Of a stretch of DNA of 62,763 nt, positions 1-30,888 are shown in pieces. The DNA is from Leptospira mayottensis 200901116 (GTDB taxonomy: Bacteria; Spirochaetota; Leptospiria; Leptospirales; Leptospiraceae): assembly GCF_000306675.2 (NCBI RefSeq), contig NZ_CP024871.1, positions 3,752,501 through 3,815,263 on the forward strand, in the 5' to 3' direction. The stretch's first letter is position 1. Every line of letters starts with the position of its first letter. Under the pieces are notes generated by a model. The model was given only the letters and a program-made list of their open reading frames with translations. It did not search any database and had not been told where the DNA came from. Made by a program: the position numbers and the translations under genes.

Positions 1-1382
<1,382 letters not shown>

Positions 1383-1396
1383 TGAGCCTCCTTTTA

Positions 1397-3331
<1,935 letters not shown>

Positions 3332-3698
3332 TTGATTTAACTCTTCATTTTTATTTGAGAAAATGAATATCGCAAGATTTTATACTTAACCTTTTCAAGA
3401 AAGAATCTACACAAGAATTCAAACATTAAATTGAATTCCTTCGCGACGACTTATTATGAAATTTAATCCCATATAGCTCAGAAAACCTATCTATAGTGGC
3501 CGAACTCTCAAGCACTTTGTATCTGTACTCGGCAGAAAGGAAAATTACGAACTCAAGAAGCGTAATATTGAGCTTTTCAGCACACAAAAAAGGCGGCCCA
3601 AACACAACAAGTTTTGAATCTTATTGCAATAGAAAATTCGAGTTTCTAAAACAAACTGTAAAAACAATCGCCGAGAAAATATCGGGCGTTTCTTCTCC
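3332..3698. other. Intergenic region between sbtA 3' end and barrel gene start
   Basis: This is 367 bp of AT-rich sequence upstream of the barrel gene, so it should hold that gene's promoter. A 68-codon plus-strand reading frame (3496-3702) runs through it, but it lacks a convincing ribosome site or family resemblance and overlaps the 3' end of the bicarbonate transporter gene. I do not count it as a gene. Confidence 0.5.
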
Positions 3699-4667
<969 letters not shown>

Positions 4668-4786
4668 AATAAGTCAACTCTCCATGATTTAAGAATATCG
4701 TGACTTCGATTAAAACCTCAAGCGAAATAGCAATAATCTATGGATTTAAAGAGAAAGAAATTAAAACCTATTTTCTAAATCCCTAC

Positions 4787-4825
<39 letters not shown>

Positions 4826-5080
4826 CTTTTTGAAAAATTAAGCCTTTACAAATTTTCGATGATTTTTATAATTTTTTAGCGACAGACAGAAAACCTAAAA
4901 TTGAAACCAGAGATTTTCTCTAAAAGGTTTAAAAGCAAAATCGTTTTTACTATTCTGTAGCAGTTTGGGTAATAAAATAAATCACCATCATACTACAAAA
5001 CAACTTTTGGGGATTGAATCATAGAATTTTTGAACGGGATTTTATCAACATTGCAACTTCCATATATTGAATTATAAGTC

Positions 5081-5095
5081 CGGTAATATTTACCG
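5081..5095. promoter_or_regulatory. 15-bp perfect palindrome, possible operator
   Basis: The sequence CGGTAATATTTACCG is a perfect dyad in an otherwise AT-rich gap. It lies about 400 bp from the sbtA start and 540 bp from the AraC-type gene, so it is not placed like a simple promoter operator. No protein can be assigned to it. Confidence 0.2.
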
Positions 5096-5183
5096 ATTGT
5101 TAATTCGTGAAGTCCCTTTCTAATTGATTGTTGTTTTGGGATTTAAAGTTTATTCTAAAATGATAGATCGGCTGTAATCATTA

Positions 5184-5361
5184 AGAGTTTGTCCCAAAAC
5201 CTTAAAAGAAATCAGTTCCAATGATTCAGTAAGTTCGTAATAAAACATTGGAGTTCGCACAATTTAAGTCCTTTTGGGTAATTTTATGGGCTTTCGAATG
5301 ACTTTTTCATTATTAAATTCCTATAGAAAGCTCCCACTTCCTAAGTTTTTGGACAAACTCT
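5184..5361. repeat. MITE-A repeat copy 1
   Basis: This is a 178-bp non-coding element. Its left end AGAGTTTGTCCCAAAACCTT and right end, read inward, are near-perfect inverted repeats of about 20 bp. Its interior (TTCAGTAAGTTCGTAATAAA and a block ending in GCTTTCGA) recurs in the copies at 7389, 39057, 46777 and 55167. It carries no open frame. Confidence 0.8.
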
Positions 5362-5637
5362 GAATCAAAATTCCCTATTCTAAAAAATGAAAAGAAAAAA
5401 ATTCAAACCAAGAAGCTGGTGAGCATTATAAAATCGGAAATTATTGTCACAGGATATAAAAAAATTTAGATTTAAAAAAAGTACTGGTACACATGAGATT
5501 TTCCGAAAAAATCTGATTCATTATAGAATATAGAAAAATCCGATCTTTTGTAGAAAAAACAATTTATTTCGGAAACATTTTTAAAAAAGAATAATTACTG
5601 TCTCAGTCATATACGATACTAAAGGTCGTTGAACGGA

Positions 5638-7275
<1,638 letters not shown>

Positions 7276-7388
7276 TATATCAAATAATTTATAAATTATC
7301 GGAAAAAGACGTGATTTGTGAAAATTCCAGCATTTATGCAGAAGTTCATCTTTGATTTTCGTATTATTTTTATACGCCGTCACAATTT

Positions 7389-7567
7389 AGAATTTGTTCC
7401 AAAACCTCAAAATATAGGAACTTCGAACGAGAACTTAACGATTATAAAATATACTCGAAAGCTCCTAAACTACTAAAAGGACGTAATTTGTGAGAACTTC
7501 TATATTTTATTACGAACTTACTGAATGATTGTAACTAATTTTTTTAAAGGTTTTGAAACAGGTTCTT
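7389..7567. repeat. MITE-A repeat copy 2 (inverted orientation)
   Basis: This 179-bp element is the reverse complement of the copy at 5184. It begins AGAATTTGTTCCAAAACCTC and ends with AAGGTTTTGAAACAGGTTCTT-type sequence, so the ends pair. The interior matches the copy at 55167 very closely. Confidence 0.8.
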
Positions 7568-7716
7568 AATAATTACAAACGCTTTCGCTTAAGATTTTAA
7601 TACAGACTCTTTATCCCTATCCACCAAACTCATTCCTCAAGAAGAATTATAAGAACCTCTATAAAATGAATTTTTCATTGAACGAAGATCACTAAGCAGT
7701 AATTTCATGCAGAAAT

Positions 7717-8120
7717 TTGATCGAAGAATTTTTATTTTTAGAAACGATAAAAGAAAAAATACAATCTTCTCCGCATTTAATTCCACAAGAGAATGCTATC
7801 ATCCAAACATCTTCTGGGTCCATCGATATTCGAACCAAAAATGGAAAAGCGATCCACGTAGACCTGTACTAAACTCTCTCTAAAAATTTTTTTAGCAATC
7901 AATGCCAAGTAATAAATCTCTATGTATAAGTCAGCGAATTGCAATTAAAATCAACAAACTAAAAACGAATGAATCCTTTCTGATTTTGATCCACCACGGT
8001 TGTAGGCTCCTCGGAGCTATGTTTGCATTTAAAATTAAAGATAAGAAATTTCCAAAAGTAAAAGTTTAGGAAGATAAAGTGACGATCAATTCCAAAATCG
8101 GTAAAGGAAATGAAATGTAA
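7717..8120 (+). pseudogene. Decayed gene, possibly FecR-like
   Basis: Two protein-like fragments lie on the plus strand. The first (7717-7872, 51 codons) ends with ASSGSIDIRTKNGKAIHV-type sequence, which resembles the strand-rich core of FecR-domain proteins. The second (about 7945-8120) reads FAFKIKDKKFPKVKV, an in-frame TAG, then EDKVTINSKIGKGNEM, again like the end of a FecR domain. They are in separate stretches with stops between, so no product is expected. The FecR assignment rests on short resemblance only. Confidence 0.3.
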
Positions 8121-8646
8121 AATAAAAATTATATAATTAATTTATAACATTAGGAAAGCAAAGACAGAAACCCTAGTACAAACAGATCGGAATCCGTTGA
8201 TAAGGCTTTAACCGAGCAAAATTCGGACTCGACCCTATTGATGATCTCTTTGATTTTTTCGGAGATTTCACAAAATCAAAATTCTGAACTGGACCAGGCG
8301 TATCCAAATCAAGGCCGGACAAACTAAAAATGAGTCTAAAACCCATGAATACTATAATATTCTTGAAAACGTAGTGAAATCGGGTAGTCCAAAACTTCCG
8401 AAGCAATCGTCACTTAAATCAGAGATTGATTCCCCACGCTCCGAATGGGATAATTCGTCTTAATAAGAATGATATCAACTATCAACTTTTTCAAAACAGA
8501 ACCTAAGACGAAACTCCTCCTCGAATCTGTTTTAAAAGCCTCTTTCCTCTCGGAACGTCATTCTATGATATGATTGTAATTTTTGGGACAGACTAAGATT
8601 TTCTTTTTGATCTTTCGAATATTTCTTTCAGTCTGCCGATAAGACT

Positions 8647-12230
<3,584 letters not shown>

Positions 12231-12336
12231 TCTGATTGCTATTGAGACGCTAAGAATTTGGGAAACAATCAGAAAACGAATCTTTTGTTTTCTTTTTCCG
12301 GGTTGCCTAACTGACAAATCGCAAGAGAGTGGGCTT

Positions 12337-13128
<792 letters not shown>

Positions 13129-13138
13129 ACTTTTTCCA

Positions 13139-13510
13139 TCAGAGTTTATATTCCATCTTTTTGATCACGCCTTTCTTATCGATCGTAAGTCTGATGAACT
13201 TCGTATCTTCCAATATCGTTTCGGGTTTCTCAGTCAAAGTCCTATAAGAATTTTTTTGATAATCAGTAGAAACCAAATACCATTCTAAAATCGCGCCGTC
13301 TTGCGTATTCAGTTCCACCGATGGAGTTCCCAAAACGGCTTCTGCTTTAATCCGTTTGTCTCCTTCCTTTATCATTCCTACTTCGAACATCCTAATATCG
13401 GAATTAGGCTGAAACTCTTGTCTCGTAGGTTGCTTTTTATTTTCAGAACTGCAAAAGGAAAGAACCAAGATAAAAACTAAAATCGAAAACGTTGAAAGTA
13501 TTTTTTTCAC
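13139..13510 (-). CDS. Small lipoprotein with BamE/SmpA-like fold
   Basis: This 123-residue protein has a signal peptide ending LVLSFCSS, a lipobox, so it should be lipidated. The core VGMIKEGDKRIKAEAVLG, then GAILEWYLVSTD and FIRLTIDKKGVIKKMEY, has the order and spacing of SmpA/OmlA (BamE-like) domains, where a turn-plus-helix is followed by a hairpin. Sequence identity is too low to call it BamE. It is convergent with the preceding lipoprotein gene, with only 10 bp between stops. Confidence 0.65.
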   Translation of the reverse strand: MKKILSTFSILVFILVLSFCSSENKKQPTRQEFQPNSDIRMFEVGMIKEGDKRIKAEAVLGTPSVELNTQDGAILEWYLVSTDYQKNSYRTLTEKPETILEDTKFIRLTIDKKGVIKKMEYKL

Positions 13511-13638
13511 CGTAATGCTCCTTAGGTCTAAATTTCAATCCACAAAGTACGATTTCCATTTTTAACCGTCGAGAGCAAAAATAAAATTGGAATTCAAAAA
13601 ATTCTTCTTTATCCTTATCGAAAAATCAAAATGGTTCC

Positions 13639-14607
<969 letters not shown>

Positions 14608-14644
14608 ACCCATCCATAAAACAAGATAAACCGATCTGAATACT

Positions 14645-14707
14645 TAGAATTTGTCCCAAAACCTCGGAATGTAGAGACAAGCGGAATCTCTGTATGAGAC
14701 CGCTTGT
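14645..14707. repeat. Solo MITE-A end followed by a hairpin
   Basis: AGAATTTGTCCCAAAACCTC at 14645 matches the left end of MITE-A, but the interior and right end are absent. Instead an 8-bp perfect inverted repeat follows: ACAAGCGG at 14677-14684 and CCGCTTGT at 14700-14707, with a smaller TCTC/GAGA pair inside. The same arrangement of solo end plus hairpin occurs at 58259. Confidence 0.5.
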
Positions 14708-14782
14708 TCAGCAAGTCTAAATGAAAAATATAACTGTAAAAATTCCATTTTATGATTCAATAAATTCGAAAACATTTTGGAT

Positions 14783-15223
14783 TCATTCGATTTTATCGGA
14801 AAGGATAAATAACAATCGATCCAAACTATTCTTTAGATCGGTAAAACTTTTTTTATCAACTTCTAAAATTTCAAGAAGTTTAGCTGGGATACCAACCGCT
14901 CTTTCTTTTAATTTTTTTCCTTTCAAGGAAAGAAAAACTCTCACCGAACGTTCATCTTCTTCGGAACGCTTTCTAACAACGAGTCCGTAATCCTCCAGAC
15001 GTTTCAGTAAAGGAGTCAAAGTTCCAGAATCCAAATATAATTTTTTCCCAATTTCTTTTACGCTACATCCATCTCCTTTCCATAATACCAAAAGAACGAG
15101 ATACTGAGGATACGTTAAGCCCAATTGGTCTAATATAGGACGATAGAGCGAGGTTAGCGCCCTAGAACAAGCATAAAGAGGAAAACAAATTTGATTTTCT
15201 AAAAAAAGATCTTTCGTACTCAT
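14783..15223 (-). CDS. MarR-family regulator, OhrR-like peroxide sensor
   Basis: This 146-residue winged-helix protein has MarR features: PQYLVLLVLWKGDGCSVKEIG, LDSGTLTPLLKRLEDYGLV as recognition helix and RSEEDERSVRVFLS as wing. The N-terminal ENQICFPLYACSRAL contains a cysteine at the position used by OhrR to sense organic peroxides. It lies 38 bp behind a glutathione peroxidase gene on the same strand, so the two probably form an operon. A perfect palindrome resembling OhrR boxes stands before the peroxidase. I infer it represses the pair until oxidised. Confidence 0.88.
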   Translation of the reverse strand: MSTKDLFLENQICFPLYACSRALTSLYRPILDQLGLTYPQYLVLLVLWKGDGCSVKEIGKKLYLDSGTLTPLLKRLEDYGLVVRKRSEEDERSVRVFLSLKGKKLKERAVGIPAKLLEILEVDKKSFTDLKNSLDRLLFILSDKIE

Positions 15224-15261
15224 AAAAAACCTGTTTCATTTTCATGAAATGAGTTCGGTTT

Positions 15262-15747
15262 TTATTTTTTTAAAAGGTCCTGGATAACTTTTTCAATCTT
15301 TTCTGGTGTGGTAATGGGAGAATAACGTTTAATTACGTTTCCTTGTTTATCTACTAAGAATTTCGTAAAATTCCATTTGATTGAGTTTCCGAAAAATCCA
15401 GAAGCTTTTTTTCTCAAAAACTGAAACACTGGATGAGCATTATCTCCGTTCACATCGATTTTTTTAAAAATCGGAAATTCAACTCCATAGTTTTTTTGAC
15501 AGAAATTCTTAATCGTCTCATCCGAACCTGGTTCCTGATGTTTGAACTGATCGCAAGGAAATCCGAGAATTTCCAGTCCTTCCGTTTTGTATTTACCATA
15601 CAAACTTTGTAAACCCGCATATTGAGGAGTAAAAGCACATTCACTCGCAGTATTTACGATCAAGAGAACTTTTCCCTTATAATCCTCCAATTTCTGCTCT
15701 TTACCACCGTTCAAAGTAGCTGTTAAATCGTATAATGTTTGGGTCAT
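15262..15747 (-). CDS. Glutathione peroxidase family protein (thiol peroxidase, cysteine type)
   Basis: This 161-residue protein reduces peroxides through a peroxidatic cysteine. It shows NTASECAFTPQYAGLQSLY (cysteine in place of selenocysteine), GFPCDQFKHQEPG with the resolving-cysteine motif, and WNFTKFLVDKQG with the catalytic Trp and Asn. Bacterial members usually use thioredoxin rather than glutathione. It is the first gene of a probable operon with the OhrR-like regulator, and an operator-like palindrome lies 13-32 bases before its ATG, overlapping where the leader or promoter would be. Confidence 0.93.
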   Translation of the reverse strand: MTQTLYDLTATLNGGKEQKLEDYKGKVLLIVNTASECAFTPQYAGLQSLYGKYKTEGLEILGFPCDQFKHQEPGSDETIKNFCQKNYGVEFPIFKKIDVNGDNAHPVFQFLRKKASGFFGNSIKWNFTKFLVDKQGNVIKRYSPITTPEKIEKVIQDLLKK

Positions 15748-15759
15748 TTTAACCTCTAT

Positions 15760-15779
15760 TTAAATTGTGCACAATTTAA
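15760..15779. promoter_or_regulatory. Probable OhrR/MarR operator, 20-bp perfect palindrome
   Basis: TTAAATTGTGCACAATTTAA is a perfect dyad that starts 13 bases upstream of the peroxidase ATG. Its AATTGT..ACAATT halves match the known AT-rich OhrR box type. Placement between promoter and start of a peroxidase-regulator pair supports negative autoregulation by the adjacent MarR-type protein. Confidence 0.65.
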
Positions 15780-16022
15780 TTTTACGAAATATAAATTTCT
15801 TATGTTAGTCAAGAAAATTTTTACGGTTTATTCCAAAACTTCAATTTTTCAGTACCGAGCTCTAAAATCGGAGAATTCATCCTTATCGATCAGCCTTAAT
15901 ACGATATCGAGTTCAAAAGTAAAGTGTAGAATTGAGTTAAAATTGATTTTATAATTTTTGAACAAATTATGAATTAGAAATGAAAATCCTTAAGGTGTTG
16001 ATTTTTTTAGAGAAAAGTTAAA

Positions 16023-16811
<789 letters not shown>

Positions 16812-16833
16812 TTTAAGTATTCGAGGATAAAGA

Positions 16834-18645
<1,812 letters not shown>

Positions 18646-18782
18646 AGATTACAATCGCCCCATTCTATAGAAATGGCATTTCATCGTATTCAAATTAGTC
18701 AATAAATTATTTCAATCCGAGTTTTATAAAAACTGATGAAAATATAACAGTATAATTTATTTTTCTCTGTATTTTAGACCCA

Positions 18783-18819
<37 letters not shown>

Positions 18820-18847
18820 TTTAAACTTCGCAAAAGTTCAAGATGGG

Positions 18848-18910
<63 letters not shown>

Positions 18911-18935
18911 GAAACTTTTTCCAAATTCAAAAACA

Positions 18936-19730
<795 letters not shown>

Positions 19731-20325
19731 AACAAACTCGACGAACACTCCCTTTTCACCTACAATCATTTTCCCAGATGAGACTTAACTATCACATGAG
19801 TGGAATCGTTAAACTCCTGCGGATTCCTTAAAAAATGAAAGCACCTATTTTAAATTTAAGCTATTCAATCTTTCTTTTATAAACCGATTACGGTATAAAT
19901 TGATACAAATACCGATTGTAGTAGTTTCCATAAACTACTTCCGCCCAAATTCTATTCAAATCAAAAGCGATAGAATCATTTGCTATTTTTAAGGAGAATT
20001 CCCACAATTTCTCCAAAACAACTTAAAAGTTCGTTTCTTGTAACAAACTATAGAACTATTAAAAAATTTCGAAAATTTTGCACAAATAACTGAAGATACT
20101 ACTTTATAAATAATGATATCCAAAGAAAAAGTCTTAAATACCGCAATTCTTGCCCAGCGTCTCCAAGCAAGAATTCAAATTATTCTGCGTTCCATTCCAC
20201 CTTGTGTATTTATCTTTAAAAGAAGAAATAAAACATAATTTTACAAAGGTAGAAAATCAATCTTACAGGATATAAAGGAGGATTTATTTCTTACCTAAAA
20301 ATTTATTCTCCTTACAACGTTTTTG
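19731..20325. other. Intergenic region, little recognisable content
   Basis: This is about 0.6 kb of AT-rich sequence upstream of the SHOCT gene. A 9-bp inverted repeat (AATTCTTGC at 20145-20153, GCAAGAATT at 20167-20175) is the only clear structure. No gene is supported. Confidence 0.5.
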
Positions 20326-20900
20326 GAATGGATAGGACTATCGTTTGTAAGTTGATAAAGCTTTCAGCAGAGATTTTATTTCTTTCACTTGGTTCAATGG
20401 ATGCTCTTCCCGCAAATGAAATTTTCTATCTTAAAAGAAAGTTGAAGAAGTTAAAAAAACTGAAGTAATCATAAACGAAATAAAAAGACCCATTAGAAAA
20501 CTAAAAAATTTACAAAAAGAATTATATTCCGAAGAAAAGAATACGATTAAAAATCTAATTTTGACAAATAAAGATAAAGTAATCTTATCAAACACGATAT
20601 CGGGTAAAATGGATAATCTTAAAGTTACAGAGAATACTTCCGCAACTCCAAAGATGTGACATGCATTCCATACTCTGGTTTTGAAGGAATCGAAAATACA
20701 TCAAAGAAAATGAATATTATCAAACCAAAAAAGAGACTTATGTAGAAAAAGTAAAGAATATAAAAAAATAGATAAAAACAAGAGTTCAAACTGAGAGAGA
20801 AATTGAGCCGCCAGTATAAAGATTGAACAAGCCATTGAAACGACAAATAGTGATGAATATAAAAATCAAAGCGACGACGATCGCAGATTGAAAATTCATA
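20326..20900 (+). pseudogene. Decayed gene for a secreted hypothetical protein
   Basis: Protein-like pieces follow one another on the plus strand in shifting frames. The first is a signal-peptide-like start (ILFLSLGSMDALPANEIFYL). A Lys/Glu-rich middle from about 20445 follows (EVIINEIKRPIRKLKNLQ, then ILSNTISGKMDNLKVTEN) and ends at a TGA near 20659. The tail includes NEYYQTKKETYVEKVKNIKK and IEQAIETTNSDEYKNQ. At least two frameshifts and several stops separate them. The composition looks like a periplasmic or surface protein, but I cannot name a family. Confidence 0.45.
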
Positions 20901-20937
20901 TAAATTTATTAATTGTTTATAAATTTTTAAAGTACCG

Positions 20938-21645
<708 letters not shown>

Positions 21646-21755
21646 TCTAAATTTTTACCTTCGAATTTCCCTTCTGAACATTTTACGGCGGATCATCGTA
21701 ACCAAATTAACTTTAAATATAGAATCAAAGTTATAAGGTTCTTACTCATTTTTGA

Positions 21756-23024
<1,269 letters not shown>

Positions 23025-23060
23025 AAAATTCTCTCCTTACCCGCTTATATTATCGCGAGA

Positions 23061-24971
<1,911 letters not shown>

Positions 24972-25003
24972 AACTCCCTCCTGTTACGAAAATGCCGATT
25001 GAT

Positions 25004-25568
<565 letters not shown>

Positions 25569-25570
25569 CT

Positions 25571-25610
<40 letters not shown>

Positions 25611-25687
25611 AGGTTCAAGACATAAAAGAGATTTGAATTACGTTCTTTATGTTTTCGATCCTAAGATTTGGATCTTGCGGTAAATTT

Positions 25688-25840
25688 AGAACTCGTCTCA
25701 AAATCTTTGTAAAAATCACGACCACGCTCTCTAAACCAATAGCAGTTCCCGCAGATTACGTCTCTTTGCAGAATTTATGGGCTTTCGAACCGGGTATCAT
25801 TGCTTAATTGCCGCGTCCTAAAGTTTTAAGACAAACTCTT
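25688..25840. repeat. MITE-A repeat copy 3 (shortened)
   Basis: This 153-bp element has ends AGAACTCGTCTCAAAATCTT and, reading inward from the right, AAGAGTTTGTCTTAAAACTT. The interior keeps the TTACGTCTCTTT and GGGCTTTCGA blocks but has lost about 25 bp compared with full copies. Confidence 0.7.
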
Positions 25841-26054
25841 AGTTTTTCAAATTACGTAAACGACCGGATGCTTTATCTATAAAACATATCATAAAAAGAA
25901 AAATTCTCTTCCCACTCCGAACATTCGTTTTTCGCTTAAAGTTCGACGTTTCCTTTTCATACGTTTATTTTTTCATAAAATAAAATGCGGAAACCTATAT
26001 TTCAAGGTTTGAGTATAACATTACAATTGCACTTTAACTTTGATTGTTTGAAAC

Positions 26055-26150
26055 GCGGTATCCCATAAATTACGTTTCTTGAGTAGTATAAACTTTTTCA
26101 TCGTTAAATTTCCATAGAGTACTACATTTTAAGATTTAGAGTAAGTTGTT
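26055..26150. repeat. Degenerate partial MITE-A copy
   Basis: The sequence from about 26055 (ATAAATTACGTTTCTTGAGT) to the region near 26150 (TTTTAAGATTTAGAGTAAGTTG) follows the right half of MITE-A with many changes. The left end is not recognisable. Confidence 0.4.
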
Positions 26151-26252
26151 TAACATAAACACCATAAAGTCTAAAAAGTAAGTTTATAACTTATTTCCAA
26201 ATCGTTTTTAGATTGTACTTATTGAACATTTCTAAAATTATAGCAGGATACG

Positions 26253-27257
<1,005 letters not shown>

Positions 27258-27676
27258 TTTTTAAGAATATTCTCAAATTATTACGCAATAAATTGAAAAG
27301 AATTTTAATGAGAAGTCGTAATTAGACACAAACCCTAAAATACTTTTCGACCGAAAAAATTTTTATTACTCAGAACTATAAAGAGTTTCTCTCAAAACCT
27401 GAGAATTACTTATTTTTGAACCTTCAATCAAATGTGGTAGTGCTACATTTTTGCGGGACTAAAACGTTTTAAAAATTATATGTTAAAAATTTATTATATA
27501 AAAATTATCTAACTGATTTTATATAATAAAACGAATTTTCAGACAAATTTCTTTCCTATTCATTCATATAAAAAACAAATACTTAAATGTTCATTAGAAA
27601 GTGCCGTTTAACGTAAGTTGGATAGAATCCGATGCAAAAGCGATTGAAGTCTAAATTATTGGATTGATTACTTTAT
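27258..27676. other. Intergenic region with solo repeat end and stem-loop
   Basis: A MITE-A-like left end (AGAGTTTCTCTCAAAACCTG) lies at 27382-27401 without the rest of the element, and an AT-only stem-loop follows at 27490-27530. No gene is supported. Confidence 0.5.
27490..27530. repeat. AT-only stem-loop with 14-bp perfect arms
   Basis: TTTATTATATAAAA at 27490-27503 and TTTTATATAATAAA at 27517-27530 are perfectly complementary around a 13-base loop. With no GC pairs it is a weak terminator; it may be another small inverted-repeat relic. Confidence 0.5.
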
Positions 27677-27778
27677 TAGAGTTGTTGAAAAATTAATTCT
27701 CCATCTGCTTCCATTGTACTGAAATGAATAATGAAGCAGTTTTGCTAATCTCTAGTATAAAATTTTTCAACAACTCTA
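27677..27778. repeat. MITE-B repeat copy 1
   Basis: This is a 102-bp element whose ends are an 18-bp perfect inverted repeat, TAGAGTTGTTGAAAAATT. The bases TTAT occur just outside both ends and could be a target duplication. The interior is non-coding. A second copy lies at 28200, on the other side of the DUF1905 gene. Confidence 0.75.
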
Positions 27779-27811
27779 TTATATAGCCCTGAGTAAAATC
27801 CAAAAATAAAA

Positions 27812-28114
27812 TCAAAATTGAATCGTAATTGAAACGCGGACTTTTTGGTTCACTGTGATTTTTTCTTTTTTACGGACATCTGCTTTTAAAGGTAGAACAT
27901 ACTTTATAGAATTTTTTTCAGGGAAAATAGAAGTATTCCAACTTGTAATACCAATTTTAGCTATAACTGGAATCATCCCCCAATGTCTATGCGTTTTATC
28001 TAATATAGTTCGTATTTCTTTGGAAGCCTTAACGGATAAGGTCAAAAAATGCCATCCTCCTTTACCCGGATAAATCCAAACAGTTGCTTGAAATTGAATT
28101 GTAACTGAATTCAA
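27812..28114 (-). CDS. DUF1905 family protein
   Basis: This compact 100-residue beta-rich protein matches the DUF1905 family throughout: FQATVWIYPGKGGWHFLTL at the start, PVIAKIGITSWNTSIFPEK in the middle, and YVLPLKADVRKKEKI followed by VRVSITIQF at the end. Its function is unknown in general; relatives occur alone or fused to YdeI-like domains. It is an isolated gene bracketed by two MITE-B copies (34 bp downstream and 86 bp upstream of it), which suggests it arrived or moved with them. Confidence 0.85.
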   Translation of the reverse strand: MNSVTIQFQATVWIYPGKGGWHFLTLSVKASKEIRTILDKTHRHWGMIPVIAKIGITSWNTSIFPEKNSIKYVLPLKADVRKKEKITVNQKVRVSITIQF

Positions 28115-28199
28115 ATTTGTTTATATACCTTTACAGATTGAATTTTGTTTAACTTTTTCAAATTTTAAAAAATAAACTGCGTTTGATAGTTTTTTATAT

Positions 28200-28290
28200 T
28201 AGAGTCATTGAAAAATTAATTTTCTTTTATTTTCTTATTAAAACGAATAGGGAAAATCCTTTGCAAACATGAATTTTTTCAAGAACTCTA
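28200..28290. repeat. MITE-B repeat copy 2
   Basis: This is a 91-bp element. It starts TAGAGTCATTGAAAAATTAA and its right end, read inward, is TAGAGTTCTTGAAAAAATTC, so the ends pair with few mismatches. It shares its terminal sequence with the element at 27677 but has a different interior. Confidence 0.65.
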
Positions 28291-28599
28291 TTGTAAAAAG
28301 ATATTTATAAATGAAATTCTAAATTTAAAGCCCGTCCATCCTTGCCGAAAGGTCGACAAAAATAATACGCTGAATTTTATAAAATGTGGAAACTCGTATA
28401 AAAGCAATAACAAGAAAGGAATTCCCAAAAGACGTAAATTACACAGTGTGACATAGTTTGTAGGAATATCATGTTTCAGTAAAACTTTGCCTAAAAGAAT
28501 TCTCTATAAAACTAAACCTATATATAAACCTCCGTTTCTACATCAGTTAAACATTCATTTTATATGGACTTCTAAACAAAAACGAATAAGCAAAAAATA
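28291..28599. other. Intergenic region, nothing recognised
   Basis: About 0.3 kb of AT-rich sequence between MITE-B copy 2 and the DUF2750 gene. No open frame or clear structure stands out. Confidence 0.5.
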
Positions 28600-28968
28600 T
28601 TAAAAAATTAAATCATTCAAATATTCTAATACTTTTTCTGGCTCAAGATCATACCCGGTCGCTTCGGATCCGGTCCAATTAATACCCACCAATAAATTGT
28701 CGTTTTTCAAACCCGGAAGCCAACGATCCATAAAATTCTGAAAGGAAATTTCATAAGTTTTAAATAAAGAATATGCATCCACATGATCGATGACCGTTTG
28801 CACCCGATTTAGGGATGACCAAAAAGGCATAGCTCTTTTTCCGGAAATTGTTATAGGACTAGGAAAACCACTTTCATCCCGCAAAGTCCAAACCTTTTTG
28901 TGTTTTTTTATTTCTATAAAAAATTGATGAAATTGAGCAGACGATTGATTCCCCATAATTTTTGACAC
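28600..28968 (-). CDS. DUF2750 domain protein
   Basis: This 122-residue cytoplasmic protein fits DUF2750. A helical start FHQFFIEIKKHKKVWTLRDE is followed by RAMPFWSSLNRVQTVIDH, FQNFMDRWLPGLKNDNLLVG and LEPEKVLEYLND. The conserved W-L-P-G-L and the aromatic PFW are family marks. The function is unknown. It is alone in an accessory patch with DUF1905. Confidence 0.85.
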   Translation of the reverse strand: MSKIMGNQSSAQFHQFFIEIKKHKKVWTLRDESGFPSPITISGKRAMPFWSSLNRVQTVIDHVDAYSLFKTYEISFQNFMDRWLPGLKNDNLLVGINWTGSEATGYDLEPEKVLEYLNDLIF

Positions 28969-29175
28969 TTGATAATCGTCTCATCCATTTGAAATCTCGT
29001 TCGTATAACATAATATCAATGGAAGTAGAATTACTAAGTCATTCGCATTGAATTTCAAAATTGTTGTTTTACTTTCTCCAAAAAATAAGTTCTTAAACAC
29101 AATAATAGTCATAACAAAAAATCAACCGACAAGAATCATATATTAAAATTTCAATTTTTTAAAAATCGGAAAACC

Positions 29176-30871
<1,696 letters not shown>

Positions 30872-30888
30872 AATTCAATTTCAAAAAT

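Larger units (their letters stand above)
7276..8646. other. Long intergenic region with a repeat and decayed coding traces
   Basis: This is 1.37 kb with no intact gene. It holds a MITE-A copy (7389-7567), a 26-bp sequence at 7654-7679 that recurs exactly at 39507-39532, and two short stretches of protein-like sequence (7717-8120). The rest is AT-rich. A 77-codon minus-strand frame at 8173-8406 shows no family features and is probably chance. Confidence 0.55.

Noticed and set aside
8173..8406. 77-codon minus-strand frame
   Set aside because: No motif or ribosome site; it lies in a decayed region.
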